DNA from: Gracilaria gracilis
Taxonomy: Eukaryota; Rhodophyta; Florideophyceae; Gracilariales; Gracilariaceae
Reading direction: 5' to 3'
Assembly (NCBI GenBank): GCA_030374805.1
Contig: JARGSG010000224.1
Location: 620,001-684,000, forward strand
Length of the DNA stretch: 64,000 nt
The notes beneath the pieces were generated by a model. The model was not told the DNA's origin, did no database searches, and saw only the letters and a program-made list of their open reading frames with translations. Positions 32,938 through 42,000 of this stretch are shown here, piece after piece; position 1 is the first letter of the stretch; each line of letters starts with the position of its first letter. The translations under genes were made by a program, and so were the position numbers.

Positions 32938-33909
32938 ATGTGCTCCAAGCGCTGCGACGCGGGCGACGACGACGTGCGCAGCGGTCAAGACGACATGCTC
33001 GGCGACGACAGTCTCAAACGACTAGCGCCCGATTTGTTCGACGACGCGTCGAAGCGACAGTCGCTCGTACAGCTTCGCGACCTGCAGCGCCAGTTTGACG
33101 CGGCGTACACGGACTACGTGCGCCAAAAGCTACTCTTGGAGCAGAAATTTGCGCGCAGCGTGGAGCCGCTGCTGCAACGGCGTAAGCAGGTGGTGGACCA
33201 CGCCGATCTGGGAAACTTTTGGAGCGTGGTGTTCGAGAACTGCGAGACGCTGTCAGAGAACATCACGGCCAGGGACGCGTTGGCGCTGCGCTACCTACAG
33301 GACGTGAGCTGCGAAACGGAGACAGAGGAGCACAAGCTGGGCGACCAAGCGTGGCCGCTGGGCTCGTTCAGGCTACATTTTGACTTTGCGCCAAACCCGT
33401 TCTTCGAGAACCGGCGGCTGTCCAAGACGTACATCATGTGCGCGCAGGACATGGAGCACACGGCGGACACGGTGGGGTGCAAAATCGAGTGGAAGGCGTC
33501 CAAGGACCTGACGACCAAGACGCTGCGGCGGAAGAACCAGCGCGGCAAGACGCTGGTGAAGAAGCAGAAGACGGACTCGTTCTTCAACTTTTTCGAGCCG
33601 CCGACGCTGAGCTGCGCGCTGGACGAGGAGAGGGCGGCGGAGATTGAGGAGGTGCTGGACGCGGACTTTGAAATCGCGGAATGCATCAAGGAGGAGGTGA
33701 TTCCACGCGCGCTGCTGTACTACCTTGACGTGGCGCGGCACGGCGAGTGCGGCAGTGTGGACTGCTGCGGCGACTGCAGCGGCGGCGACTGCGGCGGCGG
33801 CGGCGGCAGCGGCGGCAGCGGCGACGGCAGCAGCAGCGGCGGCGGCGGCCGAGGCGGGAAAGGCGGCGGTGCGCGCGCCGACACGCGCGCTGAGGAGGGC
33901 GCAGTGTAA
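32938..33909 (+). CDS. NAP/SET-family histone chaperone with Gly-rich tail
   Basis: 323 residues from the ATG at 32938 (MCSKRCDAGD). A long N-terminal helix (LQRQFDAAYTDYVRQKLLLE) forms the dimerisation arm. The earmuff fold follows: FWSVVFENCETLSENITARD, GSFRLHFDFAPNPFFENRRL, TLRRKNQRGKTLVKKQKTDS, FFNFFEPPTL and a final helix CIKEEVIPRALLYYLDVARH. Family members bind H2A-H2B or H3-H4 and assist nucleosome assembly. The usual acidic C-terminal tail is missing; the end is instead Gly/Ser/Cys-rich, encoded by GGC repeats. The ATG is preferred over an upstream in-frame extension because it sits just before the conserved region. Confidence 0.9.
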   Translation: MCSKRCDAGDDDVRSGQDDMLGDDSLKRLAPDLFDDASKRQSLVQLRDLQRQFDAAYTDYVRQKLLLEQKFARSVEPLLQRRKQVVDHADLGNFWSVVFENCETLSENITARDALALRYLQDVSCETETEEHKLGDQAWPLGSFRLHFDFAPNPFFENRRLSKTYIMCAQDMEHTADTVGCKIEWKASKDLTTKTLRRKNQRGKTLVKKQKTDSFFNFFEPPTLSCALDEERAAEIEEVLDADFEIAECIKEEVIPRALLYYLDVARHGECGSVDCCGDCSGGDCGGGGGSGGSGDGSSSGGGGRGGKGGGARADTRAEEGAV

Positions 33910-34146
33910 GCAACGATTACCCTTGTACTGTACTGTACACCCAATGCGACAGTTTGTAAAAGTGTACCGTTGTACACTTGTACCGTTTGCACGCCGTAAA
34001 ATTACATATCCAAACAGCACACGCGCGTCTCTTGCGCCAACTGTTTGGCGCGTGTTGGACAGCGCTGCCGTAGGACGTACGCGCACCGGCTATGCTCATA
34101 GACACGGCCGCGAAACGCTGACGCACGTCGCTTTCCGCCTCGGCGG

Positions 34147-34221
34147 CACACGCACGCACACACACACACACCCACACACACACCCACACACACACACACA
34201 CACACACACGCGCGCGCGCGA
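34147..34221. repeat. (CA)n microsatellite with CCCA interruptions, then (CG)n
   Basis: About 60 bp of CA dinucleotides interrupted by CCCA, followed by CGCGCGCG. It lies in the spacer between the NAP and zinc-finger genes. The alternating purine-pyrimidine run has Z-DNA-forming character. Confidence 0.9.
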
Positions 34222-34363
34222 GCGCTCCAAATGCTTGTAATGCAGCGCCGCCACGCGCGCCGGCGCCCAGGTTGAGCGCGTCTTGCTCTTGTTGTGCACA
34301 CGCAGCGCGCGTCTAGTTGCTGCGTCTAGTGGCTGCGCCTGCGCTCTTGCTCGCGGCGCCAGC

Positions 34364-35296
34364 ATGGATGCTCGACGCGGCCACTTTCGCTGTGATCGAT
34401 GCCCCGCGCTGTTCAGCACTATCGAGGAATTGAACCGCCACAAGTTTCACAAGCACATCATCAAACAATCGCCCACGCACTCGCCGTCGCGCAGCTCCAC
34501 GTCGTTCTCGCATCTGCGCGGCGGCGGCGGCGGCGGCGCCAGCAGCAGCGGCGGCGGCGGCGCATTTGGCGGCGGCGCGTTTGGCGGCGACCACGCAGCC
34601 AGCGGCGCGTGGAACGAGGCGGCATCGTCGTCGGCGCTGACCAGCTCGGGCACCCGCGCCTCGCATTCAAGCGCATCGGCGCTGCAATTCCAGTGCCGCT
34701 ACTGTGGGTTGACATTCAGTCTGGGCGCGTTGCAGGAACACGTGCGCACGGTACACGCGCATCGCGCGCCCAGCAGCAGCTCGGGCGGCGCGCCGGCGCG
34801 CCACAGCTTTTCGGGGCGCACGGCGCCGTCGTCGTCGGCCACGCGCGCGCTCATGTGGCGCTGCTTGCGCTGCGCGCGGCTGTTTGACAGCGAGGCGCAA
34901 CGGGTGGCGCACGTGTGCGACGCCGCGGCCGGAGCGGCCGGCGCGGCAGCCACGGCGGGCGCGGCGGGCACGGCGGGAGCTGCGGCGGCGGCGGCGGCAG
35001 AGGCAGAGGCGCGACGCAGCGGCGGGCGCTTTCTGTGCCACCTGTGTGATAAGACGTTGTCGACGCAGAGCAATTTGAGGGAGCACATCAACAGCTACCA
35101 CCGCAAGGAGCGGCGGTACGAGTGCCCCAAGTGCGGGCTCAAGTTTGCGCGCAAGTCGATTGTGACAAAGCACCTGCACAACATCCACGGGCGGCAGCGG
35201 CGGTATAAATGCCCGTCTTGCGACGCCACGTTCGACGAGGTGGGGCCGTTCTCCAAGCACTACCACCAGTGCAAGGGCGCGCGATCGGCGCGCTAG
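34364..35296 (+). CDS. C2H2 zinc-finger protein, copy 1
   Basis: 310 residues from the ATG at 34364 (MDARRGHFRCDRC). It has an N-terminal finger (FRCDRCPALFSTIEELNRHK), a Ser/Gly/Ala-rich linker, a second finger (CRYCGLTFSLGALQEHVRTV), a third irregular finger (CLRCARLFDSEAQRVAHVC), and three consecutive C-terminal fingers joined by short linkers (CHLCDKTLSTQSNLREHI, CPKCGLKFARKSIVTKHL, CPSCDATFDEVGPFSKHY). It is a likely sequence-specific nuclear regulator. The layout matches the protein at 60546, which lacks the third finger. The Gly and Ala tracts come from GGC and GCG runs in this very GC-rich segment. Confidence 0.88.
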   Translation: MDARRGHFRCDRCPALFSTIEELNRHKFHKHIIKQSPTHSPSRSSTSFSHLRGGGGGGASSSGGGGAFGGGAFGGDHAASGAWNEAASSSALTSSGTRASHSSASALQFQCRYCGLTFSLGALQEHVRTVHAHRAPSSSSGGAPARHSFSGRTAPSSSATRALMWRCLRCARLFDSEAQRVAHVCDAAAGAAGAAATAGAAGTAGAAAAAAAEAEARRSGGRFLCHLCDKTLSTQSNLREHINSYHRKERRYECPKCGLKFARKSIVTKHLHNIHGRQRRYKCPSCDATFDEVGPFSKHYHQCKGARSAR

Positions 35297-35379
35297 CCTC
35301 TCGCCACTGTAAAATATCTGGTTTAGGGCTTTGTGTTTGCGCCTCCATTTTGATCGGCCAGGACGTTGCCGTGGCGACG

Positions 35380-35401
35380 GTGGCGGCGGCGGCAGCGGCG
35401 G

Positions 35402-35457
<56 letters not shown>

Positions 35458-35475
35458 GCGGCGGTGGCGGTGGCG
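35380..35475. repeat. GAC/GGC trinucleotide repeat
   Basis: Nearly 100 bp of GAC, GGC and GGT triplets lie just downstream of the zinc-finger gene. The triplets stay open in several frames and create low-complexity Asp/Gly, Ser or Arg frames on both strands that are not genes. Confidence 0.88.
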
Positions 35476-35810
35476 CCACTGCGGCGCGTTGCGCAGCGGC
35501 GGCGCGTCATCATGATGAAGGCGTGGCGCGACGATGGCGTGCTGTGCGTGGCGCACGCAAGAAGGTAAACGCGAAAAGGGGTAGTACTGTAACACAGCGC
35601 TGCCGCACACGCCAGCAGCGCACGCCGTGCGCACCGCGTTTATTCTATTCGCGTAACCTTACCGTTGGTACCTTCGTATATAGGGAAAGCACTCGCACCA
35701 CAAACACGCGCGCGCGCCGCACGAGACGCGTGGCAGCTGCGCACGTGGCGCGCCATGCACGCGCCATGCACGTGGCCAGCGCGCTCACGTGCCCACGTCG
35801 CACACGCCTA

Positions 35811-35818
35811 TAAATCGC
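35811..35818 (+). promoter_or_regulatory. TATA-like element upstream of methyltransferase gene
   Basis: TATAAATC in an otherwise GC-rich region, 148 bp before the proposed ATG at 35966. A GTACCAAGGTACAACGG word follows at about 35858. Assignment is by position only. Confidence 0.4.
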
Positions 35819-35965
35819 GCGCATTCCGCGTCGCGCCCGGCGCCACATAACCATCGAGTACCAAGGTACAACGGTAGATATGGATAACGAAGAAAACGCT
35901 ACAAGTCTTGTCTCACCACCAAGCTGGTGGCAACTGTCGGTACAAACGGCAGCCCTCGTACGCGC

Positions 35966-36820
35966 ATGGCGGCGCCGTCGCCGCAGCAGCTGCGGCTGCG
36001 CGTGTTCCACCAGCTGGAAAGCGCGCGCAACGGCCGCGAGCTGCAGCTGTGTCTGCCCGTGGACGACCACCACGTGCGCGCCGACGTGCTGCTGGCCGCG
36101 CTGCGCCACGCCGTGCCGCCGCGCTACGACCCGCACGTCTTCCACGCCGCGCGCCAGTGCTTCGTGTCGCTGCACCAGCTGGCGGAGGCGCCCATCGCCC
36201 TCGACGCGCCGCCCGACCACGCTGCGCAGCCGCCGCTTCCGCCGCGCGTCGACGTCAAGCTCGTGCAGCGCGTGCAGCGCGCCGCGCCGCAGCCGTCGTC
36301 GCTGGCGGATCGCTTGCTGTGCGACTCCGCCGCCACGCCGCTGTCGGGCGCCTGGTTTGGCGTGGGCATCATTCGCGGTAAGTCCGCCAGCAATCACGGC
36401 TCGTTGTGGCGCTCCGCGCTGCAGTTTGGCGCCGCTATCACCTTCACCATCGGCAAACGCTACCAGAAGAACGTCGAGGGCTGCGCCGACGTCTACAAGA
36501 CCCACCGTCAGCTGCCGTGCATCGCGTATCAGCACGTCGCCGCCTTCATGGATAACGCGCCCATCGACGCCCAGGTCGTCGTCGTCGAGTACGGCGGCAC
36601 CGACCTCGTTCACTTTCAACACCCGAAACGCGCGCTGTACGTGCTGGGCGCGGAGGACACTGGCGTGCCGCCCGCCTTTGTCAGACGTGCCCATTGTCAC
36701 GTCTCCATCCCGACCGCCCACTCGCGTCCCACCAGTCTAAACGTCGCCGCCGCCGCCGCCATCGTGCTGTACGATCGACACGTCAAGCTGTCTGAAAAGG
36801 CACGTCAAAAGCAACCTTAA
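35966..36820 (+). CDS. SpoU/TrmH-family (SPOUT) RNA 2'-O-methyltransferase-like protein
   Basis: 284 residues from the ATG at 35966; an upstream extension to 35927 starts with GTG and is rejected. The N-terminal 120 residues are Ala/His/Pro-rich without a recognised domain. The SPOUT core shows motif 1 (GIIRGKSASNHGSLWRSA, about 133-150), motif 2 (ALYVLGAEDTGVPPAFV, about 222-238) and motif 3 (IPTAHSRPTSLNVAAAAAIV, about 248-267), which form the S-adenosylmethionine-binding knot. Motif 1 has Lys-Ser-Ala-Ser-Asn where many members have Arg/Asn-Gly-Asn-Glu spacing, so the exact target (tRNA Gm18, rRNA or other) is uncertain. Codon use is extremely GC-rich, like its neighbours. Confidence 0.83.
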   Translation: MAAPSPQQLRLRVFHQLESARNGRELQLCLPVDDHHVRADVLLAALRHAVPPRYDPHVFHAARQCFVSLHQLAEAPIALDAPPDHAAQPPLPPRVDVKLVQRVQRAAPQPSSLADRLLCDSAATPLSGAWFGVGIIRGKSASNHGSLWRSALQFGAAITFTIGKRYQKNVEGCADVYKTHRQLPCIAYQHVAAFMDNAPIDAQVVVVEYGGTDLVHFQHPKRALYVLGAEDTGVPPAFVRRAHCHVSIPTAHSRPTSLNVAAAAAIVLYDRHVKLSEKARQKQP

Positions 36821-36854
36821 CCAACCTTTATAATCGCTCTCTCGCCAACGTAGT

Positions 36855-37955
36855 CTAGCAGCCCAACAAGCGCCGCGCCGCGCGCCACCTCGCACGCCGA
36901 TCACTCACCCCGTTGCAGTTTCTGATCGCCCTACACCCGTTAATCGCCTTCGTCGTGCGGTCGAATCCCTCCTGCGTCCCCATGTCCGCGTCCGCATTGG
37001 ACACACGCGCATCCCAGTACCACGCTGCAGCCGCAAAACCCCCGGAAGGCATACCCACGCTCTCTGGCTCATCCTCAAAGCTTCGTCCCAATGCATTGCC
37101 CGCCCGCCGGTAATTGTCGCGCCCCGTCAACTGAATGGGCCCGCGCCCCTTGTAGCGCTTGCCGTCGCCGCGCCGCGTGTTGCCCAGACCGCGGTTACCC
37201 TCGTACGCCGCGCCGCTCGCCAGCTCCTCAAAGTAGAGCAGCCCCGCCGACTCGTGCCCCACCTGCGCCGCGAACGCCGACACCCGAAGACACGTCGTGA
37301 TCCGCGCGAACGACAGACTGTCCAAAAAGTACGGGTACAACGCGCGCGCGCGCGTGCGCGAAATGGCCGTGAACAGCGACCTGAACTGCGAGAACGATAC
37401 GCGCGCGGAGATGGGCGGGCGCGCAACAGAGCGCGTCTCCCGCACGCAGCATAGAATGCTCGAACTGCCCGGACACAAGCCGTTAAACGTACCGCCCGTG
37501 CATTTAGACCGCGAGATACAATGACCGCGCAACGAGTCCACGGGCGTCACGCACGTGCCGAGCGAGCCGGAGGTGTCCGGCGCGTCGGGCACGAAGCGCG
37601 AGGTTGTCGGTGGGGTGGTGAAAGGGGGGGAGGATGCCACGCAGCATTTTATGCTCGACGGGCCCGGGCACAGCCCCGTGCGCGTGGAGCCGGCGCAGGT
37701 GGACTGTAGTTTGCAGACGCCGTTGGCGGCGGCGCATCGCGTGCTGGAGACGCCGGCGGGAGACGGGCAGCAGCGCACGCTGGCGGGGCCGGGGCAGAGG
37801 CCGCGGAGCGTGGTGGTGGTGCAAGAGTAGCGGCCTGTGTTGATGCAGGTCCCTCGGCTGCAGGATTGCCACTCGCCGGGGAGCGCGTGGGCGCCAGCGA
37901 TGAGCAGGAGGAGGAGAAGGAGGTACGGCGCGAACTTTGCGGTTGGGAAAGCCAT
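36855..37955 (-). CDS. Secreted GH19 chitinase with three Cys-rich modules
   Basis: 366 residues from the ATG at 37955. A signal peptide has a long Leu run (YLLLLLLLIAGAHA). Three tandem Cys-rich modules follow, each ending GLCPG-x-x-S(V/I)-x-CC (about 31-63, 73-105 and 134-170), separated by Pro/Thr/Ser linkers. The catalytic domain (about 185-366) is of glycoside hydrolase family 19: AAQVGHESAGLLYFEE holds the catalytic Glu (about 235), then KGRGPIQLTGRDNYRRAG and GGFAAAAWYWD. It hydrolyses chitin or related glycans outside the cell. The GLCPGP...CC modules resemble those attached to secreted fungal cell-wall hydrolases. The gene is convergent with the methyltransferase gene, only 34 bp away. 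Confidence 0.93.
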   Translation of the reverse strand: MAFPTAKFAPYLLLLLLLIAGAHALPGEWQSCSRGTCINTGRYSCTTTTLRGLCPGPASVRCCPSPAGVSSTRCAAANGVCKLQSTCAGSTRTGLCPGPSSIKCCVASSPPFTTPPTTSRFVPDAPDTSGSLGTCVTPVDSLRGHCISRSKCTGGTFNGLCPGSSSILCCVRETRSVARPPISARVSFSQFRSLFTAISRTRARALYPYFLDSLSFARITTCLRVSAFAAQVGHESAGLLYFEELASGAAYEGNRGLGNTRRGDGKRYKGRGPIQLTGRDNYRRAGNALGRSFEDEPESVGMPSGGFAAAAWYWDARVSNADADMGTQEGFDRTTKAINGCRAIRNCNGVSDRRARWRAARRLLGC

Positions 37956-39012
37956 GGTTGGGCGCGTTGATGAACGGTTTGTGCGCGGTGAGGGTGCGGT
38001 TGAGCGGGCGGGACGCGGGACGGAGGGGTTTAAGTAGGGTTCATGGAGGCGATTTGGGGAGGAGGCGGCGTTGGCATGACAGCGGTTGGGCGGGCGGGCG
38101 ATGGCGGGGGCGAGCTGTGGTGGGACGGAAGGGTAGCGCCCTTACCCGGGGTGGTGAATTTTGCGAATGGAGTGCAACCTATGTCGGCGACGGTCTGGAG
38201 GAGGGGGGGGGGGGGAACGATGCTCAAACAGATGGCTTTCATTGTTGAATGGGGTTGTTGGGATGGGTTGGGGGCGCCATGTGGCGACTGCGGGCAAGAG
38301 GAGATTCAAACATGGGCTAGCAGCTAGCGTTACCTTTGGTATCTAGGCGGTTCGGTGTGAATTGTGGCGGTGGCGCTTGACAAATTCGCGGAACAGACGA
38401 TATTGAGGCAACGAGGCTGTGATGAAGATATCGCTATTTTTGGCGCGAGCATCTGCTGTACAATCGCTGGTTAGCACGACGGCAATTGCGCGATGAAGTT
38501 CCACAGGCAGCATGCAGCGCGCGTAAACAGAGAGCCACTCAGCAGTGCGACCACCATCATCACAGCGCGGCGCACATCGCGCGAGCGGAAGCGCCACCCC
38601 AACAACGCGCCGCATTCCACTCGCCGGCAGGGGAAGCAGCCAGACACCGCCGCATTCACGCGTCGTCCATCAGCCTCATCGTCCGCACACGCGTGCCACC
38701 CGCCCACGCGCCCACCATGCGGCAGCGGAAGGGCACCAAAGCAACCACATCCACGTGTCCACCTCTGTCATCGTGCCACCCCCCCCCCCCCCCCCCCCCC
38801 CCGCCTGCGCACGTACGCGCTGACCTGGCAGCGCGCAAGCGTACGTGTGGCGTCACCACAAGTCATAGCTCGTCTCGAGCCGCCGGGCGCGCGGCCGTCT
38901 CACCCCCCCTCTGGCCGTTCACCCCCGTCGCGCGTTGCCGTTCGCCCCGACTCCCGCACCGTCGTATCGCGCCTCTAGTACGCGACTTGCTTGCCCTTCC
39001 TCGCCCAGCGCC
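37956..39012. promoter_or_regulatory. Divergent intergenic region with homopolymer runs
   Basis: About 1.06 kb lies between the start of the chitinase gene (minus) and the SPFH-like gene (plus). It contains a run of about 13 G (38203-38215) and a run of 24 C (38779-38802) and is otherwise GC-rich. A CTAGCGTTACCTTTGGTATCTAG word at about 38323 resembles the recurring TACC-x-TTGGTA motif. Open frames here are low-complexity. Confidence 0.5.
38779..38802. repeat. Poly(C)24 homopolymer
   Basis: Twenty-four consecutive C residues, about 210 bp upstream of the SPFH-like gene start. The exact length may be a sequencing artefact, but the tract itself is clear. Confidence 0.85.
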
Positions 39013-42000
39013 ATGTCGTCCGCGTCCCCGCACCGCGCGTCGTTAACAAGACCGCTTCCAAGACTGCCTTCCACCACTCCGCCCCCCGCTACCGTGTACG
39101 TCGTTGAGCGCCTTGGAAGGTTTCATCGACTTTTGCACTCCTCGCCTACCCCGTCCGCCACCTTGCCCGTCGTCGACAAGGTTATTGCCGCGTACTCTAC
39201 CAGGAAGGTGCGCCAATCTGCGCCGGGTGCTGGTATTGTTGCGTCGCTTTCGCCGGGCTCTCGTGTGCACGTGCGCGCAAACTGGACGCTTCGTCTCGCC
39301 GACGCAAAAAAGCTGGCGTACCGAGTGGAGCATCCCGACCGCTGCGTGCAGCTGCTCGTTTCCGTTCGTGTCAGAGAGGCTATAGTCCCTCTGCAACATG
39401 CGCCGCGATCGGCGGCGCAGCTGGAACAGCTGTCTGAAGCCATTCGAGCTGCTGTCGATCTCACCGCCTCCAAGTTCGGCGTGCGATGTTTGTCGTTCTC
39501 CGTCTTGTCGGTTTCGCACGTAGACTCCCCGCCTCCTCAATCGTACAGCTCTGTGCGCTCGCATGTGTCTGACATGCCGTTGACGCCAAGTGTGCCGCTT
39601 GCGCCGGCGCCGCATGTCGACCCCGTGCTGCCCGAGCTTCCCATGGACCGCTTTGCAACGCCGCAATCTGCTTTTGTCGTCGACGCCATGTCGCTGCACT
39701 ACCCCCAACCACATAGTCCGCCTCTGTCTTTGTTGCAACCTCCACAACCGTATGTCCTGCCTGTGATGGCTGGCATGCCGCCACCTCAGTTGGAACCGCC
39801 TCCTTCTGTTAACTTGCGCGCTCTACCCGCTCCAGAGTACATGTCTTCCATGGAGCGTACTCGGTCAACGCCCATGCTACCGAGCGTGCCGCGCCCGATT
39901 TCGTACCCGTTCCGACCGCAGTTCCCGCCGCTGGTATGGCCGCAGCCGGCCGACCAGGAGCAATCTGATGCGTCTGCTGGCTCGCTTGATGTCCCGCTAC
40001 CCGCGCGTGCCACACACAACTCCGACCCTCTCGCCTCACAGCTTTCGCCAGTTGCGGAGGCGGAAGAAGCTCGGAGCATGCCGAGCAGACGCGCTTTTTC
40101 AGAGCCAAACATAGCCCAAAGCCGGGAGCAGCCTCCCAAACCGAAGTTACCTATCGTACCGTATGCTTCAGTGGAGGAACAAGATGAGCCGGATCCGAAT
40201 AGTCCAGTGGAACCGCGCTCATCATCGGCAGAGTCTCAGTCATCTGCAGAGACGAGGACTCCAACCGATCAACATCCTGCCACTCTCGAAGAGTCCCCAA
40301 AAGATGTTGTGAGACGCGCTGCAAAAGATCTGCAGCGCAGTACTACGAACACCTCCTCAGCGCCAATGGCTGAGACTGGAGAACAGTCAGCCAAGCAACT
40401 GCCACAGGCCAAAGCAGCGCGCAAGTCTCTACGTGCACCTCCTTCATCACCGATCTTGCCTGCACTCACGCGTGATGATGACGAAAACTTGCTTTCGACA
40501 CGCCTGTTTGATGCCCTTCGCGAGCTGCGACAGGACCTTGGGGTCGATTATCTCTCACCGGAACAAACGAGCCCGCCCGACGTTGAACAGTTTTCACCAA
40601 ACTTCGCTAAATATCTGCACGAGCTCCCACCTACTCCTTCCAATCAACTGCCCTCGAGCGAAAGTTCGGATGCGGCTGATACCGCCGTTGGGAAGCCACT
40701 TCCGAGGGAAGCAACAATCCCCGGACTGTCTGACCGTCCTTCCACGGATGAAGATGAGGAGGACTTTGAGGAGGCTCGTGATCGAGCGGTAGATGGTGTC
40801 GCGACGCAAGCGGAGTTCGTACCACTGTTCCCGTCTGTCGCTTCGTTGGGCGCTGCCTCGGCGGCAGCAACTGCTGCAGCAGTGGCGAGGCTCGTTGTCG
40901 TCGACAGCCAAGGTGATGACCCACCGTCCTCAATCGACAATGCCGTCCCGATCGAAAGCCGCGCAACAGGTGTGCCCCCCGTGGAACAACCGAGAGAAGC
41001 GGTTCCAGATGCGCATGAACCGGAACCGCAGTCGGAAGAGAAGGAGCGCATCAGTGCGCGTCATCAGGTCAACCCGTATCTGTGCAGGGCGGATTCCACA
41101 ATTGTTGCCCCAGTTGCGGTTTCCCCACTTCCTCCCGTGAATGGTAATACCGCCATTCCTGTTTTGCAACCATTGATGGATGCAATGGAGGAGGAAGATG
41201 AGGAGGGGAACTCATCCACAGAAGCTGTGCACGACAGGGACATGTCTAGTTCAGAAGAGGAGCGTGAAGAGCCAAGGTCCTCGCGTGATGGCAGGAGGCG
41301 CCAGAAGGGTACAGCGTCGTTACTGGGCTCTGTTGTCGGAAAGACGGAGCGGGCATTCAGGTCTACAGGAGCATCGTTCGCCTCAGATCTCCTCGATGGA
41401 CCCATGCGCCTTATCAATGCCCGCTCAAATACACCACGAATCAAGGATTCCGCATCCGTCTCTAGTTCTAGAGGCTCAAGTTCAAAGGGCTCGCGACTAC
41501 GATTGCCGAAAGTGCTATCTCCCAGAAAGGATAAGCGCAGTGCTTTGGCAAGAGAGAATGGGCTCGAAGAAAGATTTGCTCGCGAGATGCATATCACCAG
41601 TGGCCAGCGTACCACTCGGTCGGGTAACAGGTATGGCGAGGACCAATGGGAAACTAAGTCCGGTGAAAAAGACGCGCGAGACCGCTCACACGAGGACGAC
41701 CTGCGGAAATGGGAGGAACAAGATGAAAGGGCACGGTTTCTAGATGAGCTGGATGGGATCAGCCGCTCATCCCGCGATGAACGTGCGGATGAAGATGACG
41801 ATTCCACAGACGCTGGAAGTCTGGACATGTGCATGGACGACGGTTCTGATTCTGAACGTGCTACGTTTGACGATGCTGCACTTGCGAGGGGTGAGGCCTA
41901 CACCCGTCAAAAGCTGGCAAAGTCAAAGTCACATCGTCGAAAGAATCGTCAACGACGTGACTCCTCCGAATCGAGAGGAATGTACGATTCTGATTCGTCG

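Noticed and set aside
33373..34086. Long Ala-rich minus-strand frame opposite the NAP gene
   Set aside because: Antisense shadow of the GGC repeat that encodes the Gly tail; no independent features.
35380..35475. Triplet repeat or CA array as a CRISPR-like array
   Set aside because: Simple-sequence repeats without spacers, in a eukaryotic genome.
34667..35479. 270-codon minus-strand frame opposite the zinc-finger gene
   Set aside because: Pro/Ser runs arise from the GAC/GGC repeat, and the rest mirrors the zinc-finger coding sequence.
35645..36721. 358-codon minus-strand frame opposite the methyltransferase gene
   Set aside because: High GC keeps antisense frames open; the plus frame has clear SPOUT motifs.
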